Assembly (NCBI RefSeq): GCF_900156505.1
Contig: NZ_FTPR01000001.1
Coordinates: forward strand, 2,046,001-2,110,000
Reading direction: 5' to 3'
Origin: Yoonia rosea
GTDB lineage: Bacteria > Pseudomonadota > Alphaproteobacteria > Rhodobacterales > Rhodobacteraceae
DNA length: 64,000 bases
Shown piece after piece: positions 56,047 through 64,000 of this stretch (positions are counted from its first letter, which is position 1; every line of letters starts with the position of its first letter). Made by a program: the position numbers and the translations under genes. The notes below the pieces were generated by a model. The model searched no databases. It saw nothing but the letters and a program-made list of their open reading frames with translations, and had not been told where the DNA came from.

Positions 56047-57417
56047 CTAGTAGCTGTACTCGGCATAAATCCGTTTCAGATCACCGTCCCAGTCGCCGTT
56101 GTAGTGCGCCAAAAGCTCATCGGCGGGTGTCATGCCGCTCTCGACGCTTTCGTGAAGCGCATTCAGGAAATGGGTTTCATCGGCAATCAGGCCACCGGCG
56201 CCCGGTTTCGCCCGGGCCTTCAGACCTGCGTGAGAAATGGCCACGACCTCGCGCGCCAGATCATGCATGTTGATCCCGTCAACCTGCGCCTGCAAACCAT
56301 CGACCGAGGCCGCCACACGCAACGCTTCGCGTTGTTCGGCGGTCCAGTTCTTGCAAAGATCCCATGCTGCATCCAAAGCGGTTTGGTCGTACATCAAGCC
56401 GGTCCAGAACGCTGGCAACGCACAAAGCCGCCGCCAAGGGCCACCATCCGCGCCGCGCATTTCAATGTACTGCTTTACGCGGGCCTCGGGGAACACGGTT
56501 GTCAGGTGATCGGCCCAGTCTGACAAGAGCGGTTTTTCCCCCGGCAGTGCAGGCAATTCACCTTTCAGGAAATCACGGAACGACATGCCCAGCGCGTCGA
56601 TATACTTGCCATCGCGATAGACAAAATACATCGGCACATCGAGAACCCATTGCACCCATGCCTCAAACCCGAAACCCTCTTCGAACACAAATGGCAACAT
56701 GCCTGTGCGCGCCGCATCCAGATCGCGCCAGATGCGTGACCGCCAAGATTTATGGCCGTTGACCTTGCCCTCAAAGAACGGGGAATTTGCAAAAAGGGCG
56801 CAGGCCACGGGCTGCAACGCCAAGGCCACGCGCATCTTTTGCACCATGTCCGCCTCGGACCCGAAATCGAGGTTCACCTGCACCGTACACGTCCGGCGCA
56901 TCATCGCCGTCCCCATGGTGCCCACTTTTTCCATATAATTGTTCATCAGCTTGTAGCGGCCCTTGGGCATCAGCGGCATTTGCGCATGCGTCCACTCAGG
57001 CGCGGCCCCAAGGCCGATAAACTTTACGCCGATCTCATCCGAGACGGATTTGACCTCGGCCAGATGGACATTCACCTCGTCACAGGTCTGGTGGATGGTC
57101 TCGAGCGGTGCACCGGACAATTCCAAAGCGCCACCGGGCTCAAGGCTCACGTTGGCACCATCTTTGGTCAGGCCGATGATCTTGCCATCTTCCTCGACAC
57201 GGTCCCAGCCGAAACGGCCCTCAAGCCCTTCAAGCACCGCTTTGATCGACCGCTCACCTTCATAAGGCAGCGGAAGCAGTGAATCCTGACAAAAGCCGAA
57301 TTTCTCATGCTCGGTGCCGATGCGCCAATCTTCTTTGGGTTTGCACCCTTTGGACAGGACTTCGGCCAGTTGATCGTGATTCTCGATGGGGCCGCCGCCG
57401 GACTGAGGAATGGACAT
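56047..57417 (-). CDS. gshA: Glutamate-cysteine ligase
   Basis: 456-aa plant/alphaproteobacterial-type glutamate-cysteine ligase, which makes gamma-glutamylcysteine, the first step of glutathione synthesis. Typical segments are WRIGTEHEKFGF (ATP/glutamate site), VSLEPGGALELSGAPLETIHQTC, MRRTCTVQVNLDF and YIEMRGADGGPWRRLCALPAFWTGLMYD. It has no mitochondrial-type or N-terminal extension. It is the last-facing gene of a minus-strand group with 56 bp to the next gene upstream. gshB is not in the window. Confidence 0.95.
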   Translation of the reverse strand: MSIPQSGGGPIENHDQLAEVLSKGCKPKEDWRIGTEHEKFGFCQDSLLPLPYEGERSIKAVLEGLEGRFGWDRVEEDGKIIGLTKDGANVSLEPGGALELSGAPLETIHQTCDEVNVHLAEVKSVSDEIGVKFIGLGAAPEWTHAQMPLMPKGRYKLMNNYMEKVGTMGTAMMRRTCTVQVNLDFGSEADMVQKMRVALALQPVACALFANSPFFEGKVNGHKSWRSRIWRDLDAARTGMLPFVFEEGFGFEAWVQWVLDVPMYFVYRDGKYIDALGMSFRDFLKGELPALPGEKPLLSDWADHLTTVFPEARVKQYIEMRGADGGPWRRLCALPAFWTGLMYDQTALDAAWDLCKNWTAEQREALRVAASVDGLQAQVDGINMHDLAREVVAISHAGLKARAKPGAGGLIADETHFLNALHESVESGMTPADELLAHYNGDWDGDLKRIYAEYSY

Positions 57418-57473
57418 GAGGCAACGCTCCGCTGTTGATCAAGTGTTATCGGAGACCTGCACCAAGCTCGGTG

Positions 57474-57992
57474 TCAATGCAAGAGCGGCTTGACACGGCT
57501 CCATACTGTTACCCGCGCATCAGGTGTGTGTGACAGCACATCCAGCACGGTGTTGGTTTTGATGTCGGGCAAGGCGGCAAAGACGTCGAACAGACCTTCG
57601 GCCCCTGCCGCGTTGATCGGAATCGAGAGCACATGTCCGTCAATGCCCGTCAATATCCAGCTTGGGTCAGGATGGCTTGTGGGGTCTAACTCGAGCTTGC
57701 TCAGATCACCCACATCCATCACGCCGCCATCCAGCGGGCCGAAATAGGCAAGGCGCCGTTCCCTGATCTGCACCACGCCAGCGCCATCCCCGTCCTGAGC
57801 AAAGCGCGCGCGTTGCAGGGCTGCGACGGCCCAACCGGCACCCAGCACTATAAAGATCACACCGAGCCATTGGGTAATCCCAACACCCGTCAGCGCCCAC
57901 CATATGCCAAAGACAGCGAGGCCTGCGGCGATGATGACCTCCTGCCAGTGCCGGAAAAAGGCGCGGACCTCGGGGCGGAAAAAATCATCCAT
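57474..57992 (-). CDS. Hypothetical membrane protein
   Basis: 172 aa with two adjacent hydrophobic segments (about 18-36 and 41-60) joined by a short turn, then a soluble C-terminal domain (about 70-172, RERRLAYFGPLDGGVMDVGD, SWILTGIDGHVLSIPI) that looks beta-rich. No family recognised beyond a two-TM-plus-domain layout. It starts 8 bp inside the end of the GNAT gene, so it is co-translated with it. Probably in one transcript rsmE-GNAT-this gene-gshA. Confidence 0.72.
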   Translation of the reverse strand: MDDFFRPEVRAFFRHWQEVIIAAGLAVFGIWWALTGVGITQWLGVIFIVLGAGWAVAALQRARFAQDGDGAGVVQIRERRLAYFGPLDGGVMDVGDLSKLELDPTSHPDPSWILTGIDGHVLSIPINAAGAEGLFDVFAALPDIKTNTVLDVLSHTPDARVTVWSRVKPLLH

Positions 57993-58824
57993 AGATCACC
58001 TGTGGGTCTTGATAGATCAGAATACGGAAATCGCCTGTGCGGCGAAACCCGATCGCTTCATAGGCTTTGCAAGCTTGCGGTGAGGCGGCAAAAAGACTGG
58101 CATTTTTTGTGCCCGCATCGCGGGCCTGTGAAAGATGCAGCGCAACGGCACGGCGGGCATAGCCGCGCGCGCGCAGCGCGGGGGGCGTGTAGACGCCGCC
58201 GATCTGTACCGCTTCGGGCAGGACTGCGTTGAACCCCGTCATCGCGACAGGCGTGTTGCCTTCATACAGCACACGGTGGGTATCCGCTTCGATATAGCCA
58301 ACAATATCTTTGACGGCGGTCATGGCATTATCCTCACCCGGCATCGGCAGCACTTCTTCCAGATAGGCACGCCGCCAGCCGACCACCAGTGCGCGCGGCG
58401 CATCTTTCAGGGGGGCCAGACGAAATCCGGTGACATCGGGGATAACCAGATCATCCAGCGACAAAGCATAGAGCGGCTCAGCCGTATCCAGCCCCGGATC
58501 ACCCGATAGTCCCAAGACTGTGCGCAGGGCAGCAACCTGTGCGGCATCGCCCAAGACTCCCTTTATGCTATGTCCATGCAAAACCACCTTCACATCGCCC
58601 CATGGGCTGGTGGGGCATTGCGGGAACACCATGCCTTCCTCGGATATGCAGAGCACATCTACCAAAGCCCCCGCTTGCCAGCGCAGCCAGAACCGCATTG
58701 CACGTGGATGCCCTCCCGCCATGCCATACCGCCGCAGGTTCGACAGCGGGAACATGGATGTCGTGATGTGCCGGGTCAGGAAAGCCTCAATTGCCGGGCG
58801 GTCCGCGTCAACCGCAGGGATCAT
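57985..58824 (-). CDS. GNAT-family N-acetyltransferase
   Basis: 279 aa. The acetyl-CoA-binding part is at the C-terminus: GGVYTPPALRARGYARRAVA, with the R-x-R-G-Y-A loop, then KNASLFAASPQACKAYEAIG and GFRRTGDFRILIY. The N-terminal half is a degenerate GNAT-like domain (MFPLSNLRRYGMAGG). Substrate unknown. Overlaps rsmE by 4 bp upstream. Confidence 0.83.
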   Translation of the reverse strand: MIPAVDADRPAIEAFLTRHITTSMFPLSNLRRYGMAGGHPRAMRFWLRWQAGALVDVLCISEEGMVFPQCPTSPWGDVKVVLHGHSIKGVLGDAAQVAALRTVLGLSGDPGLDTAEPLYALSLDDLVIPDVTGFRLAPLKDAPRALVVGWRRAYLEEVLPMPGEDNAMTAVKDIVGYIEADTHRVLYEGNTPVAMTGFNAVLPEAVQIGGVYTPPALRARGYARRAVALHLSQARDAGTKNASLFAASPQACKAYEAIGFRRTGDFRILIYQDPQVIYG

Positions 58825-59543
58825 TGCCAGTCGCCCAGGGCCTGCTGCCAGACGGTCAGCGCAGCCACTGCCGCTGTATCCGCACGCAGAATGCGCGGGC
58901 CGAGGCTGACAGGATGCGCAAAAGCCAAGGCGCGCAAGCGATCACGTTCGGCAGGTGAAAACCCGCCCTCCGGTCCGATCAGGATCGCCCAAGGGCCATG
59001 CATGTCAGGGAGCGCCACAGGATCACCGATCAAAACTTCGTCACAAAACATCAACTGCCGCTCTGGCGGCCAGTCTTTGAGAATACGGTCCAGCTTTACC
59101 AGATCATCCACGGGCGGCACAAAAGTACCGCCACATTGCTCGGCGGCCTCGACGGCATGGGCCTGCAACTTATCCTGTCGGATCCGGTTTGCGCTTTGCG
59201 TGAAATCGGTTTGCACCGGACAAATCCGCGCCGCCCCCATTTCAACAGCTTTTTCGACGATAAAGGCCGTGCGTTCCTTACGGATTGGCGCAAACAGGAA
59301 CCATAAATCAGGGGGATTTTGCTGGGGGTTGGTCTGGGCAGAACACAAAAGCACCCCACCCTTCTTGCCCGCCTTCACCACCTGCGCATCCCACTCACCA
59401 TCAGCCCCGTTGATGAGCGACAGCACAGCGCCTTCCTCCAGCCGCATCACCCCGAAAAGGTAATGCGCCTGTTCGCGCGTCAGCGGAACCGTTTGCTCTT
59501 CCCCCAGAGCCTGATCTACATAAAGCCGAACCTTGGATGCCAT
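58821..59543 (-). CDS. rsmE: 16S rRNA (uracil1498-N3)-methyltransferase
   Basis: 240-aa SPOUT-class methyltransferase that modifies U1498 of 16S rRNA. N-terminal PUA-like part (VRLYVDQALGEEQTVPL) then the knotted SAM domain with GPEGGFSPAERDRL and LGPRILRADTAAVAAL, the RsmE signature. Start ATG at 59543. Divergent from ubiA with 11 bp between starts. In this phylum rsmE next to ubiA and gshA is a common order as I recall. Confidence 0.94.
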   Translation of the reverse strand: MASKVRLYVDQALGEEQTVPLTREQAHYLFGVMRLEEGAVLSLINGADGEWDAQVVKAGKKGGVLLCSAQTNPQQNPPDLWFLFAPIRKERTAFIVEKAVEMGAARICPVQTDFTQSANRIRQDKLQAHAVEAAEQCGGTFVPPVDDLVKLDRILKDWPPERQLMFCDEVLIGDPVALPDMHGPWAILIGPEGGFSPAERDRLRALAFAHPVSLGPRILRADTAAVAALTVWQQALGDWQ

Positions 59544-59554
59544 GAGCGGACCAT

Positions 59555-60520
59555 ATGACCGAAAATTCCCAGATGCCAGAGCCGAGCAGCGCCGTTGCCG
59601 ACGCCGTCAAAGACAATTGGGTGGACCGCCTAGCACCGCGCTTTAGCCGGCCCTATCTCCGGCTCAGCCGCGCTGACCGCCCGATCGGGACATGGTTGCT
59701 TTATCTGCCATGCCTTTGGGGCCTGTCGCTCGCGGTATTGGCGACGGACAGCTATGGCAGCCATGATCTTTGGACAATTGTCGGCTGCGGGATCGGGGCG
59801 TTCTTGATGCGCGGCGCGGGCTGCACTTGGAACGACATCACAGACCGCGATATTGACGGATCGGTTGCACGTACACGGTCGCGGCCTATTCCTTCGGGTC
59901 AGGTCACAGTGCGCGGTGCGCTGATGTGGATGGTCGCACAGGCGTTGGTCGCCTTCCTGATCCTGATCACGTTTTACCCGACCGCAATCATTCTCGGCAT
60001 ACTCGCATTGGCACCGGTGGCGATCTATCCTTTCGCAAAGCGTTTCACATGGTGGCCGCAGGTCTTTCTTGGCATCGCGTTCAACTGGGGGGCTTTGCTG
60101 GCATGGGCCGCACATACCAATAGCATCGGCCCTGTCCCCATCGTGCTCTACTTCGCAGGTATCGCATGGACGCTGTTTTACGACACCATCTATGCGTTTC
60201 AGGACGCCGAAGATGACGCGCTGATCGGGGTGAAATCCACCGCGCGGCTCTTCGGTGAAGACGCCCGCAAATGGCTGCGTTTCTTTTTGACTGTCACGAT
60301 TGTGCTCTTTGGTCTGGCTGTCCTGCTTGCGGCCTCGGAACGGTCTATCCTGTCTTTGGTCATCGCCATCGGCGGGCCATGGGCGCTTGGCTGGCACCTG
60401 ACATGGCAACTCAGCCGCTTTGACCCTGATGATAACGACGGATTATTGCGGCTCTTCCGTTCAAACAGGAACGCCGGACTAATCCCTCTGCCGTTTTTCG
60501 CCTTAGCTCTTCTGGTGTGA
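59555..60520 (+). CDS. ubiA: 4-Hydroxybenzoate polyprenyltransferase
   Basis: 321-aa integral-membrane prenyltransferase of ubiquinone synthesis. The two Asp motifs that bind Mg-diphosphate are NDITDRDID in GCTWNDITDRDIDGSVARTR and DTIYAFQDAEDD. About eight to nine TM segments follow. Divergent from rsmE by 11 bp. The N-terminal about 35 residues are polar and not conserved. OmpA-like gene starts 54 bp downstream. Confidence 0.95.
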   Translation: MTENSQMPEPSSAVADAVKDNWVDRLAPRFSRPYLRLSRADRPIGTWLLYLPCLWGLSLAVLATDSYGSHDLWTIVGCGIGAFLMRGAGCTWNDITDRDIDGSVARTRSRPIPSGQVTVRGALMWMVAQALVAFLILITFYPTAIILGILALAPVAIYPFAKRFTWWPQVFLGIAFNWGALLAWAAHTNSIGPVPIVLYFAGIAWTLFYDTIYAFQDAEDDALIGVKSTARLFGEDARKWLRFFLTVTIVLFGLAVLLAASERSILSLVIAIGGPWALGWHLTWQLSRFDPDDNDGLLRLFRSNRNAGLIPLPFFALALLV

Positions 60521-60574
60521 TTGAACACCGCGACGACTGGGCCTATGCAGAGACCAAACGAGTAGTGGACCCAG

Positions 60575-62485
60575 ATGCGCCTATCCGCCATTTTCATACG
60601 CCTGATTGTTTTCTCGGCCGCAGCCTTTTTGTCGGTCGCCGCAGCCCGCACAACGGTAGCGGTCGTCGAAGAGCGCTCTGTGATGGCGGTGCAAGAAACC
60701 CTCGTAGATCAAGGCTACGAATGGGCCTCGGTACTTGGTGACGGGCTTCAGGTCATCCTCGAAGGCGAGGCACCGACAGAGGCCGTACGCTTTCGGGCCA
60801 TTTCGGCTGCTGGCGGCATGGTTGATGCAAGCCGCGTGATCGACAATCTTTCAGTCGCCGATTCGGCGATCATCCAGCCCCCGCAATTCGCAATCGAAAT
60901 CCTGCGCAACAATGCCGGTGTCTCGCTGATCGGGCTGATCCCCGCTACAACCGACCGCGATGCGCTCGCCGAAAGGATCACCGATATCGCCGATGGCCTG
61001 CCGGTGACAGACCTTCTGGAGGTCGCGGATTACCCAACGCCACCGAATTGGCGCGCCGCAGTAAGCTATGCCCTGCGGTCGCTCGAGATTCTGAACAAAT
61101 CAAAGATATCGGTGAACGCGAACCGCGTGATCGTGAATGCGATCTCTGACAGCCCCGAAGAAAAGCGCCGCTTTGAGGTCGCGCTGGCGCGTAACATGCC
61201 AGACGGGATCCGCGTCTCGGTCGAGATCAGTGCGCCACGGCCAGTCATTTCGCCTTTCACAACACGGTTTATTCTTGATGAGGAAGGCGCACGTTTCGAT
61301 GCCTGTGCCGTCGACACCGAAGAGGCGCTGAGCCAGATCATGGCCGCCGCTTCCGAGGCCGGCTTTGATGCGCAGGCGAACTGTGTCTTTGCACTCGGCG
61401 CACCCTCACGGACATGGGGCGAGGCCGTTGCACAGTCTATAACTGCGGTAAAAAACATTGGTGGCGGCACGATCACTGTCTCTGACACAGACGTCACGCT
61501 CATCGCTCCCGCGGGCACCGGACAAGCCACATTTGACAACATTGTAGGCCGTCTGGAAAACTCGCTCCCCGATGCCTTCGCCCTGACGGCTGAACTGCCC
61601 GATCTGCCAAGCGATACGGCCGAGGAACTGCCCCAGTTCACGGCCACGCTCAGCCCCGAGGGTGAGGTGCAACTGCGCGGACGCGTGCCGGATGACATCA
61701 CCAATACGGTCGTCGAGAATTTCGCCAGCGCCCGCTTTGCCCAGCGCAATATCACGATGGGAACACGGGTGGCCGAGGGTCTGCCAGCGGGCTGGTCGGT
61801 CCGCGTTCTTGCAGGGATCGAGGCGCTCTCGGAGCTTTCCAATGGCGCGGTGATCGTGGAGCCGGAAAATATGACAGTCCGCGGCAATACCGGCAACGAA
61901 AATGCCAGCGCCGCAGTCTCACGGTTGCTGATCGAAAAGCTGGGGCAGACCGCCGATTTTGATATCGACATCACCTATGTCAAAGAACTTGACCCCATCG
62001 CAGGCCTGCCCACACCAGAAGAGTGCATCGCCCAGATTATCGCGGCAACCGAAGGACGCAAAATCACCTTCGACCCTGGATCAGCAGACCTAACCATCGA
62101 CACACAACCTGTCGTCGATGACATTGCAGACATCCTGAAGAAATGCGGCGATCTTCGGATCAGGGTGTCCGGCTTTACCGATAGTCAGGGGCGTGAAGTG
62201 ATGAACCAACAGTTGTCCCAAGACCGCGCCGATGCGGTTCTGACAGCTTTGCGCGCACGCCGGGTGCCGGTCTCTACTTTCGAATCCATTGGTTTTGGCG
62301 AGGAAAATCCGATTGCCGACAATGACACCGAAGAAGGCCGCGAGGCAAACCGGCGCATTGAGTTCAGCCTGATCCTGCCGGAACCGCCCGCCGAGGACGT
62401 GTCGGTCCTTGATGAACTCGCCGAGGAATTGACCGAAGAAGAGGCCGCGACAGATGCAGATGACAGCGCAGCAGAAAGCGAATAG
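60575..62485 (+). CDS. OmpA-family protein with BON-like repeats
   Basis: 636 aa. Signal peptide (about 1-24), then several repeats of about 65-80 residues that look like BON domains (for example DGLQVILEGEAPTEAVRFRA, NNAGVSLIGLIPATTDRDAL, ATLSPEGEVQLRGRVPDDIT), and a C-terminal OmpA peptidoglycan-binding domain (about 495-610, ITFDPGSADLTIDTQ, SQDRADAVLTALRARRV, EGREANRRIEFSL). A very acidic tail (EEEAATDADDSAAESE) ends it. No outer-membrane beta-barrel is evident. It probably tethers the envelope to peptidoglycan. Followed 9 bp later by a small coiled-coil protein. Confidence 0.85.
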   Translation: MRLSAIFIRLIVFSAAAFLSVAAARTTVAVVEERSVMAVQETLVDQGYEWASVLGDGLQVILEGEAPTEAVRFRAISAAGGMVDASRVIDNLSVADSAIIQPPQFAIEILRNNAGVSLIGLIPATTDRDALAERITDIADGLPVTDLLEVADYPTPPNWRAAVSYALRSLEILNKSKISVNANRVIVNAISDSPEEKRRFEVALARNMPDGIRVSVEISAPRPVISPFTTRFILDEEGARFDACAVDTEEALSQIMAAASEAGFDAQANCVFALGAPSRTWGEAVAQSITAVKNIGGGTITVSDTDVTLIAPAGTGQATFDNIVGRLENSLPDAFALTAELPDLPSDTAEELPQFTATLSPEGEVQLRGRVPDDITNTVVENFASARFAQRNITMGTRVAEGLPAGWSVRVLAGIEALSELSNGAVIVEPENMTVRGNTGNENASAAVSRLLIEKLGQTADFDIDITYVKELDPIAGLPTPEECIAQIIAATEGRKITFDPGSADLTIDTQPVVDDIADILKKCGDLRIRVSGFTDSQGREVMNQQLSQDRADAVLTALRARRVPVSTFESIGFGEENPIADNDTEEGREANRRIEFSLILPEPPAEDVSVLDELAEELTEEEAATDADDSAAESE

Positions 62486-62494
62486 ACGAAACCA

Positions 62495-62818
62495 ATGAAC
62501 AGAACAGAATTCATCATCGCAACGGCCGTTATCCTTTTTGTGGCCTTTGTTCTGGGTTGGTTTGCAAGCTGGCTGGTGAACCGCTTTACGCGCGTGACCA
62601 AAGCGGAGATCGGCGAATTGGACAAGATGGCCCAAGCGCTGCACGAAGCCGAGGAAACCCGCGATCAGGCGATCACCTATCTGCAACAACGCGAAGCCGA
62701 GATCACCAACCAGCTCAGCCAGACCGAAGCCGAGCTGCGCGCTGCAATGGACGGTTTGCGGGAAGCACGCCAGGAAGCCGAAGAACTGCGCGGCTATATT
62801 GAACGCAAAGAAGGTTAA
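62495..62818 (+). CDS. Small membrane-anchored coiled-coil protein
   Basis: 107 aa with one N-terminal TM (about 9-28, ATAVILFVAFVLGWFASW) and a long charged coiled-coil helix (about 38-107) with Glu/Gln/Arg heptads (EETRDQAITYLQQREAEI). Cytoplasmic or periplasmic orientation is not clear. The gene is 9 bp after the OmpA-like gene, so they probably act together. No family recognised. Confidence 0.78.
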   Translation: MNRTEFIIATAVILFVAFVLGWFASWLVNRFTRVTKAEIGELDKMAQALHEAEETRDQAITYLQQREAEITNQLSQTEAELRAAMDGLREARQEAEELRGYIERKEG

Positions 62819-62824
62819 AACGCG

Positions 62825-63772
62825 CTAGCGCGGGGCGGCTGCGCGTTTCAGGCGGTCATTGATTGCCTGCCCCAATCCATGATCCGGAATAGGTGAAACG
62901 GCAATCTTGTCGGCCCCCATCGCGTCAAGCTGATGCAGACAGGCAAAAAGACGCGCCGCCGCCTCGGTCAGATCGCCCGCAGCAGACAGGTTCAGATCCG
63001 CATCCACCGGACCAAACCCCAGCAGGACTTCGCCCTCTTCGGCGTAAGGTGCGTTTAAACGCACCTTACCGCGCGGCGCGTAATGCGATTCCAACTGCCC
63101 GGGTGCGGTCGGCATGGCCGGATCTGCCGGACGCGCCAGAGGACGCCCCAAACAGGCCTCAAGCGCCTCGCGGGGAATACCACCTGCGCGCAACAAAGCC
63201 GGTTCACCCACGCAATTCACAATCGTTGATTCCACGCCGACCGGGCAGGCGCCCCCATCCACGACGGCATCAATCCTGCCCCCCAGCCCAGCCGCAACAT
63301 GCGCGGCTGTCGTCGGGCTGATACGGCCCGAGGGATTGGCCGAAGGTGCGGCCACAGGACCACCAAAACGCGCCAGCAACCCGAGTGCGACAGGATGGTC
63401 CGGAACGCGGACTCCCAAAGTCCCAAGTCCCGCCGTCACAAGTTGTGACACCCCTGCATCGGCCCGCAGTGGCAGCACCAGCGTCAGCGCACCGGGCCAG
63501 AACGCCTGCGCCAGTGCGCGGGCTGTGTCATTGAAAACGCAAAATGTCTCGGCCCCCGCCAAATCTGCCACATGCACAATTAGCGGGTTAAAGCTGGGGC
63601 GGCCCTTGGCGGCAAAAATCTTTGCGACTGCCGTATCATTGCGCGCATCCGCACCCAGCCCGTAGACCGTCTCGGTCGGAAATGACACCAATCCGCCACC
63701 CGCCAACAAGGCCGCAGCCTTCTCCAAACCGGCAACATCCGGCGGCAGTATCAGGGATTGTTCATCGGTCAT
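62825..63772 (-). CDS. tsaC: L-threonylcarbamoyladenylate synthase (Sua5/TsaC)
   Basis: 315 aa. Makes threonylcarbamoyl-AMP for the universal t6A37 tRNA modification. N-terminal YrdC domain with LVSFPTETVYGLGADARND and AAPSANPSGRISPTTAAHV, the KxR/SxN-type catalytic residues; a C-terminal Sua5 domain (about 215-315) follows, so it is the long Sua5 form. ATG at 63772 matches the family start (MTDEQSLILPPD); an in-phase ATG 17 codons upstream is less likely. A 26-bp perfect palindrome lies inside the gene, in the Sua5-domain part, and encodes RGKVRLNAPYAEE in phase. Confidence 0.92.
   Translation of the reverse strand: MTDEQSLILPPDVAGLEKAAALLAGGGLVSFPTETVYGLGADARNDTAVAKIFAAKGRPSFNPLIVHVADLAGAETFCVFNDTARALAQAFWPGALTLVLPLRADAGVSQLVTAGLGTLGVRVPDHPVALGLLARFGGPVAAPSANPSGRISPTTAAHVAAGLGGRIDAVVDGGACPVGVESTIVNCVGEPALLRAGGIPREALEACLGRPLARPADPAMPTAPGQLESHYAPRGKVRLNAPYAEEGEVLLGFGPVDADLNLSAAGDLTEAAARLFACLHQLDAMGADKIAVSPIPDHGLGQAINDRLKRAAAPR
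63044..63069. repeat. 26-bp perfect palindrome inside tsaC
   Basis: Each half is GTAAGGTGCGTTT, with no spacer. It resembles the dapA terminator stem (GTAAGGTGGGT, 16362-16372), with 10 of 11 bases shared in the arm. It may be a copy of a dispersed palindromic element that was accommodated as coding sequence. Confidence 0.7.
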
Positions 63773-63885
63773 GACGTGGCGTTTTGGTTGATGGGTGGCC
63801 GCACTACGATAGGTTAGCCGCATAGCGGATGCTTAGCCCGCACCTTGGCCTTTGCCAAGCGGCTGCATAATTTGGAGATGAAGCA

Positions 63886-64000
63886 ATGCCTTATCGCGCG
63901 CCTGTCAGCGATTTCCGGTTTTTGATGGACCATGTGGTCGGCTTTGATCAGGTCACAGCGACCGATCATTTTTCTGAAGCCACGCCTGATATGACCCAAG
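63886..64000 (+). CDS. Acyl-CoA dehydrogenase N-terminus (DmdC-like), cut by window end
   Basis: First 38 codons of a gene that continues beyond the window. The start MPYRAPVSDFRFLMDHVVGF matches my memory of the roughly 590-aa acyl-CoA dehydrogenases of Rhodobacteraceae, including 3-methylmercaptopropionyl-CoA dehydrogenase of DMSP breakdown. TTGGAG lies about 10 nt before the ATG. No catalytic part is in view, so only the family call is safe; whether it is DmdC or another paralogue cannot be told. Confidence 0.65.
   Translation, partial: MPYRAPVSDFRFLMDHVVGFDQVTATDHFSEATPDMTQ

Overview
The window looks like a stretch of chromosome from a marine Rhodobacterales (roseobacter-type) alphaproteobacterium. 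Supporting signs are a high-GC, densely packed gene set with many 1-4 bp start/stop overlaps, an L-malyl-CoA/beta-methylmalyl-CoA lyase of the ethylmalonyl-CoA type, an alphaproteobacterial glutamate-cysteine ligase, the alphaproteobacterial TIGR02302/DUF4175 protein, and a DmdC-like acyl-CoA dehydrogenase at the right edge. The assignment is from protein resemblance recalled from memory, not from a search. I found no rRNA, tRNA, CRISPR array, insertion sequence or prophage.

Layout, left to right. 1-3.7 kb: end of a LysR regulator, then the divergent oxyR/katG peroxide-defence pair. 3.7-9.3 kb: a flavin amine oxidase and an RND efflux operon (adaptor + permease, no outer-membrane channel). 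9.3-13.3 kb: PxpA (5-oxoproline), a ChrR-type cupin, and divergent genes for the two halves of an MnmC-like tRNA-modifying enzyme, then a DMT exporter. 13.3-19.8 kb: lytic transglycosylase, dapA, a multipass membrane protein, a YcaQ-type glycosylase coupled to a small ion channel, and smpB. 20-25.3 kb: mercaptopyruvate sulfurtransferase, aromatic aminotransferase, malyl-CoA lyase, a tandem-repeat secreted protein, accA and an M50-type membrane protease. 25.3-29.3 kb: PPOX-plsC-ftsX-ftsE operon facing a zinc-ribbon membrane protein.

29.3-35.3 kb is one long minus-strand operon, argH - 57-aa lipoprotein - DUF2834 - lysA - TIGR02302. 35.3-37.4 kb holds thiol-redox proteins (TlpA-like, DsbD-alpha-like) and a YqgE protein. 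37.3-43.6 kb is a second minus-strand group: uracil-DNA glycosylase, moaB and another RND adaptor/permease pair. 43.7-47.1 kb is the pyrB - tail-anchored protein - pseudo-dihydroorotase - plsY operon. 47.1-51.7 kb is the most accessory-looking part: small hypotheticals, a DUF1611 P-loop protein overlapping a PLP racemase (a candidate D-amino-acid module), and about 700 bp almost free of genes. 51.7-55.9 kb is a complete ugpBAEC glycerol-phosphate ABC importer. 56-64 kb returns to housekeeping genes: gshA, GNAT, rsmE, ubiA, an OmpA/BON-like envelope protein with a small coiled-coil partner, a Sua5/TsaC protein, and the start of an acyl-CoA dehydrogenase.

The best leads for follow-up are the DUF1611-racemase pair; the pyrimidine operon, where the PyrC homologue has lost most metal and catalytic residues and a tail-anchored protein sits between pyrB and pyrC; a family-4-like uracil-DNA glycosylase lacking the Fe-S cysteines; a 26-bp perfect palindrome inside the TsaC gene that resembles the terminator behind dapA; and several overlooked small genes.
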